Below, one piece after another: positions 21,970-30,072 of a stretch of DNA of 30,169 nt. Numbering within the stretch: the stretch's first letter is position 1; each line of letters starts with the position of its first letter. A program made the translations under genes and the position numbers. The stretch is taken from positions 1 to 30,169 of the forward strand of contig JAFWQM010000010.1 of the NCBI GenBank assembly GCA_017509065.1. The letters are read 5' to 3'. A model generated the notes under the pieces. It was not told the DNA's origin, ran no database searches, and was given only the letters and a program-made list of their open reading frames with translations. The stretch comes from Clostridia bacterium (GTDB lineage: Bacteria; Bacillota_A; Clostridia; Christensenellales; Aristaeellaceae).

Positions 21970-21978
21970 AATCCGTGA

Positions 21979-21993
21979 TGACGGAAACCGTCA
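21979..21993. promoter_or_regulatory. candidate operator TGACGG-AAA-CCGTCA
   Basis: A perfect 6-bp inverted repeat with a 3-base centre, just downstream of the expected transcription start (about 21976). The position fits a repressor site; the regulator is not in this window. It could also be a leader hairpin. Confidence 0.45.
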
Positions 21994-22027
21994 AATTCCA
22001 TATTCTAATGTAGGGAGGCTTTTGAAC

Positions 22028-23125
22028 ATGAAGAAGTTTTTGGCATTCCTTCTGATCGCCGTGCTGGCGCTTGGCTGCGTGTCCTTCGCGTCCGCCGAGG
22101 ACCGCGTGGGCGCTGACCCCGAGCTGGTCGCCGCCGCCAAGGCCGAGGGCGAGCTGGTCGTTTACGGCTCCTGCGAAGAGCCCTATCTCGCCGCCGCCTG
22201 CCAGGCGTTTGAAAAGCTGTATGGCATCAAGACTCAGTTCCAGCGCCTGTCCACCGGCGAAGTGCCCACCAAGATCGAGGAAGAAAACGGCAATCCCTCC
22301 GCCGACGTGTGGTTCGGCGGCACCAACAACCCCTATGACGCGCTGGCTGCCAAGGGCTTCCTGGACAACAGCTATGTGCCTGCCAACGCTTCCCACCTGC
22401 TGAGCGACCTGTACAAGGATCCCAACGGCTACTGGTACGGCATCTACACCGGCATCCTGGGCTTCATGGTCAACAAGGACGAGCTTGCCCGCCTGAAGCT
22501 GGACGTGCCCCAGACCTGGGACGACCTGCTCAAGCCTGAATACAAGAACCTGATCTGGTTCTCCAACTACAATACCGCCGGCACCCCCAAGCTGGCTGCG
22601 AACCTCATGCTCCAGATGAAGGGCCATGACGAAGGCATCGCCTATCTGGTCGCCCTGGACAAGAACGTGCAGCAGTACACCAAGTCCGGCTCCGGCCCCA
22701 GCAAGAACGTCGGCACCGGTCAGTGCGTCATCGGCATCGGCTTCCTGCATGACGGCATCACCCAGATCCTGGACAACGGCTACGACAACGTGGGCCTGGT
22801 GATCCCCGCCGACGGCACAGCCTGCGAAATCGGCCCCGTGGCCATCTTCAAGGGCGCCAAGCACATGAACGCCGCCAAGCTGTTCCTGGAGTTCGCCCTG
22901 TCTCCCGAGTGCGTGGAGCTGGCTGACGACACCGGTTCCTATCAGTTCCTGGTCATCGACAACGCCCAGCAGCCCGAAGCCGCCGCGCAGTTCGGCCTGA
23001 CCCTGGACGCCGTGTGGGACGGCTATGACTTCGCCAAGGCTGTGGAGGAAACTACCCAGAACGTGAACGACGTGATCGCCGCCCTGGGCGACGCCGCCAC
23101 TGACGGCCGCTTCAAGACTGAATAA
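22028..23125 (+). CDS. Fe(3+)/phosphonate-type ABC transporter binding protein (AfuA/FbpA-like, COG1840 type)
   Basis: Extracellular binding protein of the importer encoded by the next two genes. The ATG at 22028 follows GGGAGG and opens on a signal peptide (MKKFLAFLLIAVLALGCVSFASA). The 365 residues match the small two-lobed class II fold: GELVVYGSCEEPYLAAACQAFEKLYG, TGEVPTKIEEENGNPSADVWFGG, ILGFMVNKDELARL, PQTWDDLLKPEYKNLIWFSN, and IGPVAIFKGAKHMNAAKLFLEF near the C-terminus. The adjacent Tyr-Tyr pair that binds iron in FbpA is not evident, so the cargo may be a phosphonate, phosphorylated sugar or other anion. Codons end strongly in C, suggesting high expression. A GC-rich hairpin separates it from the permease gene. 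Confidence 0.88.
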   Translation: MKKFLAFLLIAVLALGCVSFASAEDRVGADPELVAAAKAEGELVVYGSCEEPYLAAACQAFEKLYGIKTQFQRLSTGEVPTKIEEENGNPSADVWFGGTNNPYDALAAKGFLDNSYVPANASHLLSDLYKDPNGYWYGIYTGILGFMVNKDELARLKLDVPQTWDDLLKPEYKNLIWFSNYNTAGTPKLAANLMLQMKGHDEGIAYLVALDKNVQQYTKSGSGPSKNVGTGQCVIGIGFLHDGITQILDNGYDNVGLVIPADGTACEIGPVAIFKGAKHMNAAKLFLEFALSPECVELADDTGSYQFLVIDNAQQPEAAAQFGLTLDAVWDGYDFAKAVEETTQNVNDVIAALGDAATDGRFKTE

Positions 23126-23171
23126 TTCCCGCATCAACTGAATAGTTTCACAAAGCAACGGAAGCATTCTT

Positions 23172-23198
23172 CCCCGCCCCGCCCGGGGCGGGGATTTT
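23172..23198 (+). terminator. intra-operon hairpin after the binding-protein gene
   Basis: CCCCGCCCC / GGGGCGGGG (23172-23180, 23185-23193) with a 4-base loop, followed by ATTTTC. The T run is short, so it is more likely a partial terminator or message-protecting stem than a full stop. Confidence 0.7.
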
Positions 23199-23225
23199 CA
23201 AATGAAAGAAAGGAGAAGGTGACTG

Positions 23226-24938
23226 ATGGCAAAAGGTCAAAGCGCCCAGCTGGATCGAAAAAAGCTGCTGGCCGATCCCATCATGATGACCACGATCGTG
23301 CTCCTCATTACCTTCCTGACGCTGTTCATTCTCTATCCGCTGGCGATCCTGCTGGTGGACAGCCTCTACGGCAGCAACGGTCTTTCCCTTGATACGTTCA
23401 AGCGCATCTTCGGCTTATGGACGTTCCGCCAGGCCATCACGAACACATTAAAGGTGGGCTTCGTGGTGGGCATCCTGTCCACGCTGATCGGCCTCCTGTT
23501 CGCGTATGTCGAGGTCTATGTGCGGATGCGCAAGGTTGTGGGTGGGCTTTTCAAGGTCGTTTCCATGCTGCCCGTGGTGTCCCCGCCGTTCGTGCTGTCG
23601 CTGTCCATGATCATGCTGTTCGGGCGTTCGGGCCTCATCACCCGCTTCCTGCTGGGCATCTACGACAACGATATATACGGCTACTGGGGCATCGTGATCG
23701 TGCAGACCCTGACGTTCTTCCCGGTGTGCTATATGATGCTAAAGGGCCTGCTCAAAAACATCGACCCCTCCATGGAGGAAGCGTCCCGCGACATGGGCGC
23801 GTCACGCTGGAAGGTGTTCACGACGGTCACCTTCCCCCTGCTGCTGCCGGGCCTTGGCAACGCGTTCCTGGTCACGTTCATCGAATCCATCGCCGACTTC
23901 GCCAACCCCATGATCATCGGCGGCAGCTACGACACGCTGGCCACCACGATCTACCTGCAAATCACCGGCGCCATGGATAAGGAAGGCGCGGCTGCGATGG
24001 CCGTGGTGCTGCTGTGCATCACGCTGGCCATGTTCGCCGTGCAGAAGTATTACTTAGAGCGCAAGACCGCCGCGACCCTGACCGGCAAAGCCAGCCGCGC
24101 GCGCATGCTGATCGAGGACAAATCCGTCACCGTGCCGCTCACCATCCTGTGCTCCCTGGCGGCGATTTTTGTCATCATGATGTATCTGTGCGTGCCCATC
24201 GGCGCGCTGTTCCCCACCTGGGGCTACCGGTTCACGCCGCTCACGTTCAAGTGGTTCGAGCAGGTGTTCACTCGCTACCGCGGCCTGCAGGCGTTTAGGG
24301 ATTCCTTCGTGCTCTCCCTCATCGCTTCTCCGATCACCGCGCTTTTATCCATGATCATTTCCTACCTGGTGGTCAAGCGGAAGTTCAAGGCCAAGGGCTT
24401 CATTGAGGCCGTTTCCATCCTGGCCATGGCCGTGCCCGGCACGGTACTGGGCGTCGGCTACATCCGCGGCTTTGCCAACGGCCTGTTCCACACCGGTCTG
24501 CTCAGCGGCATTTACGGCACGGGCCTGATCCTGATCATCGTGTTCGTGGTGCGCTCCCTGCCCACCGGCACGCGCAGCGGCATTTCCGCCCTGCGGCAGA
24601 TCGACAAGTCCATCGAGGAAAGCGCCTATGACATGGGCGCCAACAGCCTCAAGGTGTTCGCCTCCGTCACCCTGCCGCTGATCAAGGATTCCTTCCTCTC
24701 CGGCCTGGTCACCGCCTTCGTGCGCTCCATCACCGCCATTTCCGCCATCATTCTGCTGGTCACGCCCAGCTATCTGCTCATCACGGTGCAGATCAACGAA
24801 TTTGCGGAGAAGGGCGCGTTCAGCATCGCCTGCGCCTTCGCGACGATCCTGATCGCCATTACCTACGGAAGCGTTTTGCTGATGAATCTCGTTATCAAGT
24901 TCTTCGGCACCAGCAGAAAAATCAAGGAGGTTGAATAA
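23226..24938 (+). CDS. two-domain ABC permease (FbpB-like)
   Basis: Membrane channel of the second importer, with both permease domains fused in one chain as in FbpB. The 570 residues hold about twelve helices. The two EAA loops are clear: MEEASRDMGASRWKVFTTVTFPLLLPG (about 183-209) and IEESAYDMGANSLKVFASVTLPLIKDS (about 463-489). Domain 1 spans about 60-275 and domain 2 about 345-565, joined by a charged cytoplasmic stretch (LERKTAATLTGKASRARM). RBS AAAGGAGAAGG precedes the ATG at 23226. It lies 100 bases after the binding protein and 2 bases before the ATPase gene. Confidence 0.93.
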   Translation: MAKGQSAQLDRKKLLADPIMMTTIVLLITFLTLFILYPLAILLVDSLYGSNGLSLDTFKRIFGLWTFRQAITNTLKVGFVVGILSTLIGLLFAYVEVYVRMRKVVGGLFKVVSMLPVVSPPFVLSLSMIMLFGRSGLITRFLLGIYDNDIYGYWGIVIVQTLTFFPVCYMMLKGLLKNIDPSMEEASRDMGASRWKVFTTVTFPLLLPGLGNAFLVTFIESIADFANPMIIGGSYDTLATTIYLQITGAMDKEGAAAMAVVLLCITLAMFAVQKYYLERKTAATLTGKASRARMLIEDKSVTVPLTILCSLAAIFVIMMYLCVPIGALFPTWGYRFTPLTFKWFEQVFTRYRGLQAFRDSFVLSLIASPITALLSMIISYLVVKRKFKAKGFIEAVSILAMAVPGTVLGVGYIRGFANGLFHTGLLSGIYGTGLILIIVFVVRSLPTGTRSGISALRQIDKSIEESAYDMGANSLKVFASVTLPLIKDSFLSGLVTAFVRSITAISAIILLVTPSYLLITVQINEFAEKGAFSIACAFATILIAITYGSVLLMNLVIKFFGTSRKIKEVE

Positions 24939-24940
24939 TC

Positions 24941-26029
24941 ATGGCTGATAAGCGCGTGAAGAACCCCAAGGGCGTAAAGCTCGATCATATTTCCAAAATC
25001 TATCAGGACCCCAAGACTGGCAAGGATTTTTATGCCGTGCACGACGTGGCGCTGGACATTGCGCCCGGCAGCTTCGTGACGCTGCTCGGTCCCTCCGGCT
25101 GCGGCAAAACCACCACCCTGCGCATGATCGCGGGCTTTGAAAGCCCGGACGAAGGCGAAATCTATCTGGGCGGCGAGCCCATCAACGCCCTGACGCCCAA
25201 CAAGCGCGACACCGCCATGGTGTTCCAGAGTTACGCCCTGTTCCCCCACTACAACGTGTTCGACAACGTGGCCTACGGCCTGCGGCTGCGCAAAGTGCCC
25301 AAGGACGAGATCAAACAGCGGGTGAAGGACATCCTGGGCCTGGTCGAGCTCTCCGGCATGGAGCAGCGTATGACCAACCAGCTCTCCGGCGGCCAGCAGC
25401 AGCGCGTGGCCCTGGCCCGCGCGTTGGTGGTGGAGCCGGGCGTGCTGCTCTTTGACGAGCCACTTTCCAACCTGGACGCCAAGCTCCGCGTGCAGATGCG
25501 CACGGAGATCCGCCGCATCCAGCAGGCCCTGGGCATCACCGCTATTTACGTGACCCACGACCAGAGCGAGGCCATGTCCATCTCCGACCAGATCATCCTG
25601 ATGAAGGGCGGCGTCATCGCCCAGATGGGCAGTCCTACGGAAATCTACTATCACCCCGTCAGCGAGTTCGTGGCAGACTTCATCGGCGAGTGCAACTTCT
25701 TGAAGGGCAAGGCGGATTCCAGCCGAAACGGCCAGGTTGTGGTGCAGCTGCCCACCGGCAGGGCCGCCGTGAACACGGAGAAGTCTTATGCTCCCGGCGC
25801 GGACTGCGAGATCGTGGTGCGTCCCGAAGCCATCCTGATCGCCGACGAAGGCATGCTGCCTTGCAAGGTAGAGCTGAGCTGCTTCATGGGCAGCTATCAG
25901 AACTACCACGTACGCGTGGGCGACACGCTGGTAAAAATCACCGATAACTGCCCCGTGAACAAGAAAATCTATGCCGTGGGCGACAGCGCTTATATCTCCT
26001 TCGATCCCGCCTGCGCCCACCTGCTGTAA
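24941..26029 (+). CDS. ABC transporter ATPase (FbpC/PotA-like)
   Basis: Powers the second importer by ATP hydrolysis. In 362 residues: Walker A GPSGCGKTT (50-58), Q-loop Q96 in VFQSYALFPH, signature LSGGQQQR (148-155), Walker B VLLFDEP (168-174), and switch H206 in YVTHDQSEAM. A C-terminal TOBE-like domain (about 245-362) contains EIVVRPEAILI. RBS AAGGAGG lies within the permease gene's 3' end, and the gap is 2 bases, so the two genes are coupled. This ATPase could in principle also serve the sugar importer that lacks one, but it groups by context with the FbpB-like permease. A strong bidirectional terminator follows. Confidence 0.95.
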   Translation: MADKRVKNPKGVKLDHISKIYQDPKTGKDFYAVHDVALDIAPGSFVTLLGPSGCGKTTTLRMIAGFESPDEGEIYLGGEPINALTPNKRDTAMVFQSYALFPHYNVFDNVAYGLRLRKVPKDEIKQRVKDILGLVELSGMEQRMTNQLSGGQQQRVALARALVVEPGVLLFDEPLSNLDAKLRVQMRTEIRRIQQALGITAIYVTHDQSEAMSISDQIILMKGGVIAQMGSPTEIYYHPVSEFVADFIGECNFLKGKADSSRNGQVVVQLPTGRAAVNTEKSYAPGADCEIVVRPEAILIADEGMLPCKVELSCFMGSYQNYHVRVGDTLVKITDNCPVNKKIYAVGDSAYISFDPACAHLL

Positions 26030-26032
26030 GCC

Positions 26033-26071
26033 AACGAAAAGAACCCGCCGATCCGGCGGGTTCTTTTCGTT
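26033..26071. terminator. bidirectional rho-independent terminator between convergent operons
   Basis: A perfect 18-bp stem AACGAAAAGAACCCGCCG / CGGCGGGTTCTTTTCGTT around a 3-base loop. Both strands have T-rich ends, so it serves the importer operon (plus) and the MacB-like gene (minus, stop at 26090). Confidence 0.93.
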
Positions 26072-26089
26072 TGTCTGGGTTTGTTTCCG

Positions 26090-28756
26090 TCACTCCGTCC
26101 GCAGCGCCACGACGGGGTCTTTCTTTGCGGCCATGCGGGAGGGAATGAGGCCCGCGATGAAGGTGAGCACCATCGAAACGCCCACCAGGATCAGCCCGGC
26201 AACGAGCGGCAGATTTGCCAGGTTGGGAATGTCGGTGAGGCGGTAGATGATGAAATTCATCAGCAACACCAGCCCCAGCGTAACCACAATGCCGATGAAC
26301 CCGGCGACAAAGCCCACAATGAGGGTTTCGGCGTTGAACACACGGGAAATATCCCGCTTGCTCGCGCCGATGGCGCGCAGGATGCCGATTTCCTTGGTGC
26401 GCTCCAGCACGCTGATATAGGTGATGATGCCGATCATGATGGAGGACACCACCAGCGAAATGGCTACGAACGCGATCAGCACATAGCTGATGGCGTTGAT
26501 GATCGTGGTGATGGAGGACATGAGCAGGCCCACATAGTCCGTGTAGTGGATCACATTCTCTTCATCCGCCGCGGCGTTGTAGGTGTCAATGATCTCCGTC
26601 AGCTTCGCCTTGGATTCAAAGTTCTTGGGGTACAGGAAGATGGCGCTGGGAGAATCCACATCGCAGACGCCGAGGGTGGTCAGGTTCTTTTCCAGGGTGT
26701 TGCTCATATCCTCCGGCAGCGCCATGCGCAGCACGGATTTGATGTCCTCTTTGCTCACCATGTTGAGCGCGAAGGAGGGAATCTGTTCCACGCGCTTCTG
26801 AATCTCCGCATTCAGGCCCATCACGCCGGAATACTTGTCAAAGAACTCGCTGACGGTCATGCTGTCCAAGGCGGCGAACAGGTCGGTCTGGTCGGTTTCA
26901 AATGCCTGGCCGGTGAACACGTCGATTCCGGGGTTCGCCAGCTGCTCCTGTACGATCTGGCTGTTCTTAACCTCGTTAAGCAGATACTCCATTAATTCAA
27001 AGCGATATCCGATGCCCACGGTCACCGTCGTCGCCACGGCCCCGTCGGCGGGCTTTAAAATGCCCACCACCTTGATTTCCATGGCGTTTTCCAGCTTTTC
27101 ACGCATGAAATCATCATTCCGCTTGCGGCTTCTCCAGGCGACGCCTTCCTTGCTGTAGTAATCGGTGTTGAGCAGCAGGCGGAAGCGCAGGCCCATCAGT
27201 TCGTCATAGGAGAACTCCATATCCTCGCTTTCGATGGGCTCGCCGTTCATGAGCGCCTCAAACATGCCTTTCAGCTCGCTCTGGTCTTTCAGGCCCAGGG
27301 TGTAGAGCACATAGTCGCTCAGCTCGTTGCGGGAATTGACGATGATCACCACTTCGTCCAGCTTCTCCGGCATGCGGCCCGCCAGCACCTTGTACTGGGA
27401 CCTGAGCAGTTCATCATTGTCCAAAAGGGGCTGGAAGGCGTTCATCCGGGTCATGGTGGCGTTCATCATGGTTTCCTGGATGCCGCTCATGGAGGAGGAC
27501 ATCATGCTCATCATGCTCATCATGCCGGTAGCTTCGAGCGTGGTGGAGGGGTTTACCTGGATGCTCTGGCCGTCGTCCAGGAGACGGTACAGGGTCAGGG
27601 GGGTGCTGTATTCGTACTGAATACCGCTGACCAACTCGCTGACTTCAAGCGAACGGCTGTCCAGGTATTTTTTGAAACCAGTCAGATTGTTTTCCGTCAC
27701 GCCGCTCATCCAGCCGCTCATCAGCTTGGTCATGCGGGAGCCGGAATAGATCTTGCCGTCCTCGTGTTCCCGGCTGTCGGAGGAAATATCCATCATGCCG
27801 GTCATCATGTCCGTCATGTCGATGGTGCGCTCGTCGATCTCCAGCGGATAGGAGGACAGCGTGTCGCGCTCGATCCGCTCGATGAACATATCCACGCCCG
27901 TGGACAGCGACAGGATCAGCGCGATGCCGATGATGCCGATGGAGCCGGCGAAGGCGGTCAGGATCGTGCGGCCTTTCTTGGTCATCAGGTTGGTGAGGGA
28001 CAGAGACAGGGCGGTGGCAAAGCTCATGGAGGGCTTTTTCTGCTTCCCGGTCTCGCCCGCGGTTTTCAGTTCCGCTTCCCCGCAGGGCATGGAATCGCTG
28101 ACCACTTTGCCATCCAGCAGGCGGATGATGCGGCTGGCGTAGGTATCGGCCAGGTCGGGGTTGTGCGTGACCATGATGACCAGCTTGTCCTTGGAAATCT
28201 CTTTCAGTATTTCCATGACCTGCACGCTGGTTTCGCTGTCCAGCGCGCCGGTAGGCTCGTCGGCCAGGAGAATATCCGGGTCGTTCACCAGCGCCCGGGC
28301 GATGGCGACGCGCTGCATCTGGCCGCCGCTCATCTGGTTGGGCTTCTTTTTGATCTGGTCTTTCAGGCCCACCTTCTCCAGTGCTTCGATTGCGCGGCGG
28401 CGGCGCTCCTCCCGGTTGACTCCGGAGAGTGTCAGCGCCAGCTCCACGTTGGCCAGCACGGTCTGATGGGGAATCAGGTTGTAGCTCTGGAACACGAAGC
28501 CGATGGAATGGTTGCGGTAGGTGTCCCAGTCGCTGTCCTTATATTCCTTGGTGGAGCGGCTGTTGATGATCAGGTCGCCCCGGCTGTACTGGTCCAGCCC
28601 GCCGATAATGTTCAATAACGTGGTTTTGCCGCAGCCGGAAGGGCCCAAAATGGCGGCGAATTCCTTTTCCTGGAACTGCAGATCAATGCCCCGCAGGGCT
28701 TCCACTTTCGTATCGCCCGTCTGATAATCCTTGGCGATATCCTTTAAAATCAGCAT
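26090..28756 (-). CDS. MacB-like ABC transporter, ATPase and FtsX-type permease fused
   Basis: Mechanotransmission-type ABC protein, usually exporting peptides, antibiotics or lipoproteins, or signalling across the membrane. Domains: ATPase 1-225 with Walker A GPSGCGKTT (38-46), signature MSGGQ (142-146), Walker B ILLADEP (162-168) and H198; helix 1 at about 264-286; a large external region (about 290-740); three more helices (about 757-781, 811-835, 851-872) with the FtsX signature ERTKEIGILRAIGASKRDI. The external region has two Met-rich tracts: MTDMMTGMMD (314-323) and TGMMSMMSMMSSSMSG (410-425), continued by MMNATMTRM. RBS GGAAAGGAG precedes the ATG. It stands alone, with no two-component system beside it. 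The cargo is unknown. Confidence 0.92.
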   Translation of the reverse strand: MLILKDIAKDYQTGDTKVEALRGIDLQFQEKEFAAILGPSGCGKTTLLNIIGGLDQYSRGDLIINSRSTKEYKDSDWDTYRNHSIGFVFQSYNLIPHQTVLANVELALTLSGVNREERRRRAIEALEKVGLKDQIKKKPNQMSGGQMQRVAIARALVNDPDILLADEPTGALDSETSVQVMEILKEISKDKLVIMVTHNPDLADTYASRIIRLLDGKVVSDSMPCGEAELKTAGETGKQKKPSMSFATALSLSLTNLMTKKGRTILTAFAGSIGIIGIALILSLSTGVDMFIERIERDTLSSYPLEIDERTIDMTDMMTGMMDISSDSREHEDGKIYSGSRMTKLMSGWMSGVTENNLTGFKKYLDSRSLEVSELVSGIQYEYSTPLTLYRLLDDGQSIQVNPSTTLEATGMMSMMSMMSSSMSGIQETMMNATMTRMNAFQPLLDNDELLRSQYKVLAGRMPEKLDEVVIIVNSRNELSDYVLYTLGLKDQSELKGMFEALMNGEPIESEDMEFSYDELMGLRFRLLLNTDYYSKEGVAWRSRKRNDDFMREKLENAMEIKVVGILKPADGAVATTVTVGIGYRFELMEYLLNEVKNSQIVQEQLANPGIDVFTGQAFETDQTDLFAALDSMTVSEFFDKYSGVMGLNAEIQKRVEQIPSFALNMVSKEDIKSVLRMALPEDMSNTLEKNLTTLGVCDVDSPSAIFLYPKNFESKAKLTEIIDTYNAAADEENVIHYTDYVGLLMSSITTIINAISYVLIAFVAISLVVSSIMIGIITYISVLERTKEIGILRAIGASKRDISRVFNAETLIVGFVAGFIGIVVTLGLVLLMNFIIYRLTDIPNLANLPLVAGLILVGVSMVLTFIAGLIPSRMAAKKDPVVALRTE

Positions 28757-28792
28757 GTTCTGCTCCTTTCCTCCGCATTCGTACGGAGTGAC

Positions 28793-28821
28793 ATTATATT
28801 ATAGCAAAAAAATGTAAAGAA
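28793..28821 (-). promoter_or_regulatory. probable promoter of the MacB-like gene
   Basis: Two overlapping TATAAT hexamers on the minus strand (28798-28793 and 28803-28798). The -35 is unclear: TTCTTT at 17 bases from the first, or TTTACA at 14. Confidence 0.4.
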
Positions 28822-28857
28822 ATTATGAACAAAGGATGGATGGAAGATATTATTGGG

Positions 28858-28886
28858 TTGACAGGGAAGAAAATGTTTTGTAGGAT
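28858..28886 (+). promoter_or_regulatory. promoter of the GNAT gene at 28912
   Basis: TTGACA (28858-28863), 17-base spacer, TAGGAT (28881-28886). Transcription would start just ahead of the ribosome site ACGGAGGG. Confidence 0.6.
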
Positions 28887-28911
28887 GAAGATAGAGAAAC
28901 GGAGGGCTGTC

Positions 28912-29352
28912 ATGCGTATCATTCCATTTGAGGAAAAGTACCGTGACGATATGATCTTCATGGTGCTGCAGGCCAAGGACGCCCTGGGGCGGGTGCCGGG
29001 GCTGAACGGGGATTTGCTGGACATCCGCGCGAATTACTTGGATAAAGGCGATATGTTCTGGCTGGCACTGTCTGATGATGACCGCGTGATCGGCTGCATC
29101 GGGTACAGCTCCATCCCGGATACCGACGGCGTAAGGCTGCACCGGTTCTATGTGAAAGCGGCGCTGAAGCGGCAGGGGATCGGCACGAAGCTATACATGC
29201 ACGCAGAAAACCATCTGCGCGGCATCGGGAAAAAGCGCATCCGCGTGCATCTTGGCGGCGCGGGTTACGAAACGTCCAGGCTTTTTTACCGCCATTTCGG
29301 CTATGAATATGAACAGGATGAAAACTATATGACAAAGTACCTGGAAAAATAG
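28912..29352 (+). CDS. GNAT-family N-acetyltransferase
   Basis: Acetyl-CoA-dependent acetyltransferase of unknown substrate. The ATG at 28912 is chosen for the ribosome site CGGAGGG and because an upstream in-frame ATG at 28825 lies ahead of the promoter. In 146 residues: [21 protein letters not shown] (48-68, central strands), then motif [21 protein letters not shown] with the acetyl-CoA loop K86-R-Q-G89-I-G91, and motif [13 protein letters not shown] (about 122-133). It is unlike the GNAT at 2478 in sequence. Rubrerythrin follows 86 bases later, after a 9-bp inverted repeat; co-transcription is uncertain. Confidence 0.87.
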   Translation: MRIIPFEEKYRDDMIFMVLQAKDALGRVPGLNGDLLDIRANYLDKGDMFWLALSDDDRVIGCIGYSSIPDTDGVRLHRFYVKAALKRQGIGTKLYMHAENHLRGIGKKRIRVHLGGAGYETSRLFYRHFGYEYEQDENYMTKYLEK

Positions 29353-29358
29353 AGGATT

Positions 29359-29403
29359 TTGTTTCCAGGCCGCGAATAATAAATCATTCCGATATGGAAA
29401 CAA
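29359..29403. promoter_or_regulatory. 9-bp inverted repeat upstream of rubrerythrin
   Basis: TTGTTTCCA (29359-29367) and TGGAAACAA (29395-29403) are exact inverted repeats with 27 bases between. They could form a stem ending the GNAT transcript or be paired operator half-sites for the rubrerythrin gene. No convincing sigma-A promoter is seen inside. Confidence 0.45.
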
Positions 29404-29438
29404 TAACAGAAAGCCAAAGATTTAGGAGGATGATTCTT

Positions 29439-29972
29439 ATGGAACTGAAAGGCAGCAAAACCGAACAGAACCTGCGCACCGCTTTTGCCGGCGAAAGCCA
29501 GGCCCGCAACAAGTACACCTATTTCGCTTCCAAGGCCAAGAAGGAAGGCTTTGTGCAGATCGCCAACATTTTCACCGAAACCGCCGACAACGAAAAAGAG
29601 CACGCCAAAATCTGGTTCAAGCTCCTGGATGGTATCGGCTCCACTGCCGAAAACCTGCTGGCCGCTGCTGAGGGCGAGAACTACGAGTGGACGGATATGT
29701 ACGCGACCTTCGCCAAGGAAGCCCGGGAAGAAGGCTTCGAGGACATCGCCAAACTGTTCGAGGGCGTCGCCGCGATCGAAAAGGAACATGAAGAGCGTTA
29801 CCGCAAACTGCTTGCCAACGTGGAAGGTGGCCTGGTTTTCTCCAAGGACGGCGATATGATCTGGCAGTGCTCCAACTGCGGCCATATCGTGGTGGGCAAG
29901 CAGGCCCCCGAAGTCTGCCCCGTCTGCGCCCATCCCCAGGCGTATTTCCAGATCAAGGCGGAAAACTATTGA
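29439..29972 (+). CDS. rbr: rubrerythrin
   Basis: Peroxide-reducing diiron protein of anaerobes, acting in the cytoplasm with rubredoxin as electron donor. The ATG at 29439 follows AGGAGG and starts the usual [12 protein letters not shown] sequence. In 177 residues a four-helix diiron domain carries the ligands E19, E52xxH55, E94, E97 and E114xxH117. A C-terminal rubredoxin-like domain has C144xxC147 and C160xxC163 (CSNCG and CPVC). All iron ligands are present. Length and order (diiron first, rubredoxin last) are those of classical rubrerythrin. It implies a strict or near-strict anaerobe. Regulation by a peroxide sensor is likely from family knowledge, but no clear PerR box is seen. Confidence 0.96.
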   Translation: MELKGSKTEQNLRTAFAGESQARNKYTYFASKAKKEGFVQIANIFTETADNEKEHAKIWFKLLDGIGSTAENLLAAAEGENYEWTDMYATFAKEAREEGFEDIAKLFEGVAAIEKEHEERYRKLLANVEGGLVFSKDGDMIWQCSNCGHIVVGKQAPEVCPVCAHPQAYFQIKAENY

Positions 29973-29983
29973 TCCAATTTCGC

Positions 29984-30014
29984 AAAAAAGGACTCCTTCA
30001 TATCCGAAGGAGCC
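29984..30014 (-). terminator. minus-strand hairpin with T run
   Basis: CTCCTTC / GAAGGAG (29993-29999, 30006-30012) with extra outer G-C pairs and an A6 run at 29984-29989, which is TTTTTT on the minus strand. It points at a transcript entering from the right edge. Confidence 0.5.
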
Positions 30015-30041
30015 TCAGATCGTCGACAAACCTCGGGATGC

Positions 30042-30072
30042 ATCGAAGGGCCCGCAGGCCCTTCGATTTTTA
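30042..30072 (+). terminator. rubrerythrin rho-independent terminator
   Basis: ATCGAAGGGCC / GGCCCTTCGAT (30042-30052, 30057-30067), 4-base loop, then TTTTTAA. It is the first strong plus-strand terminator after rubrerythrin. Confidence 0.88.

Noticed and set aside
24863..26020. 385-codon minus-strand frame opposite the FbpC-like ATPase
   Set aside because: Antisense shadow of an ATPase with all motifs intact; the translation has no recognisable fold.
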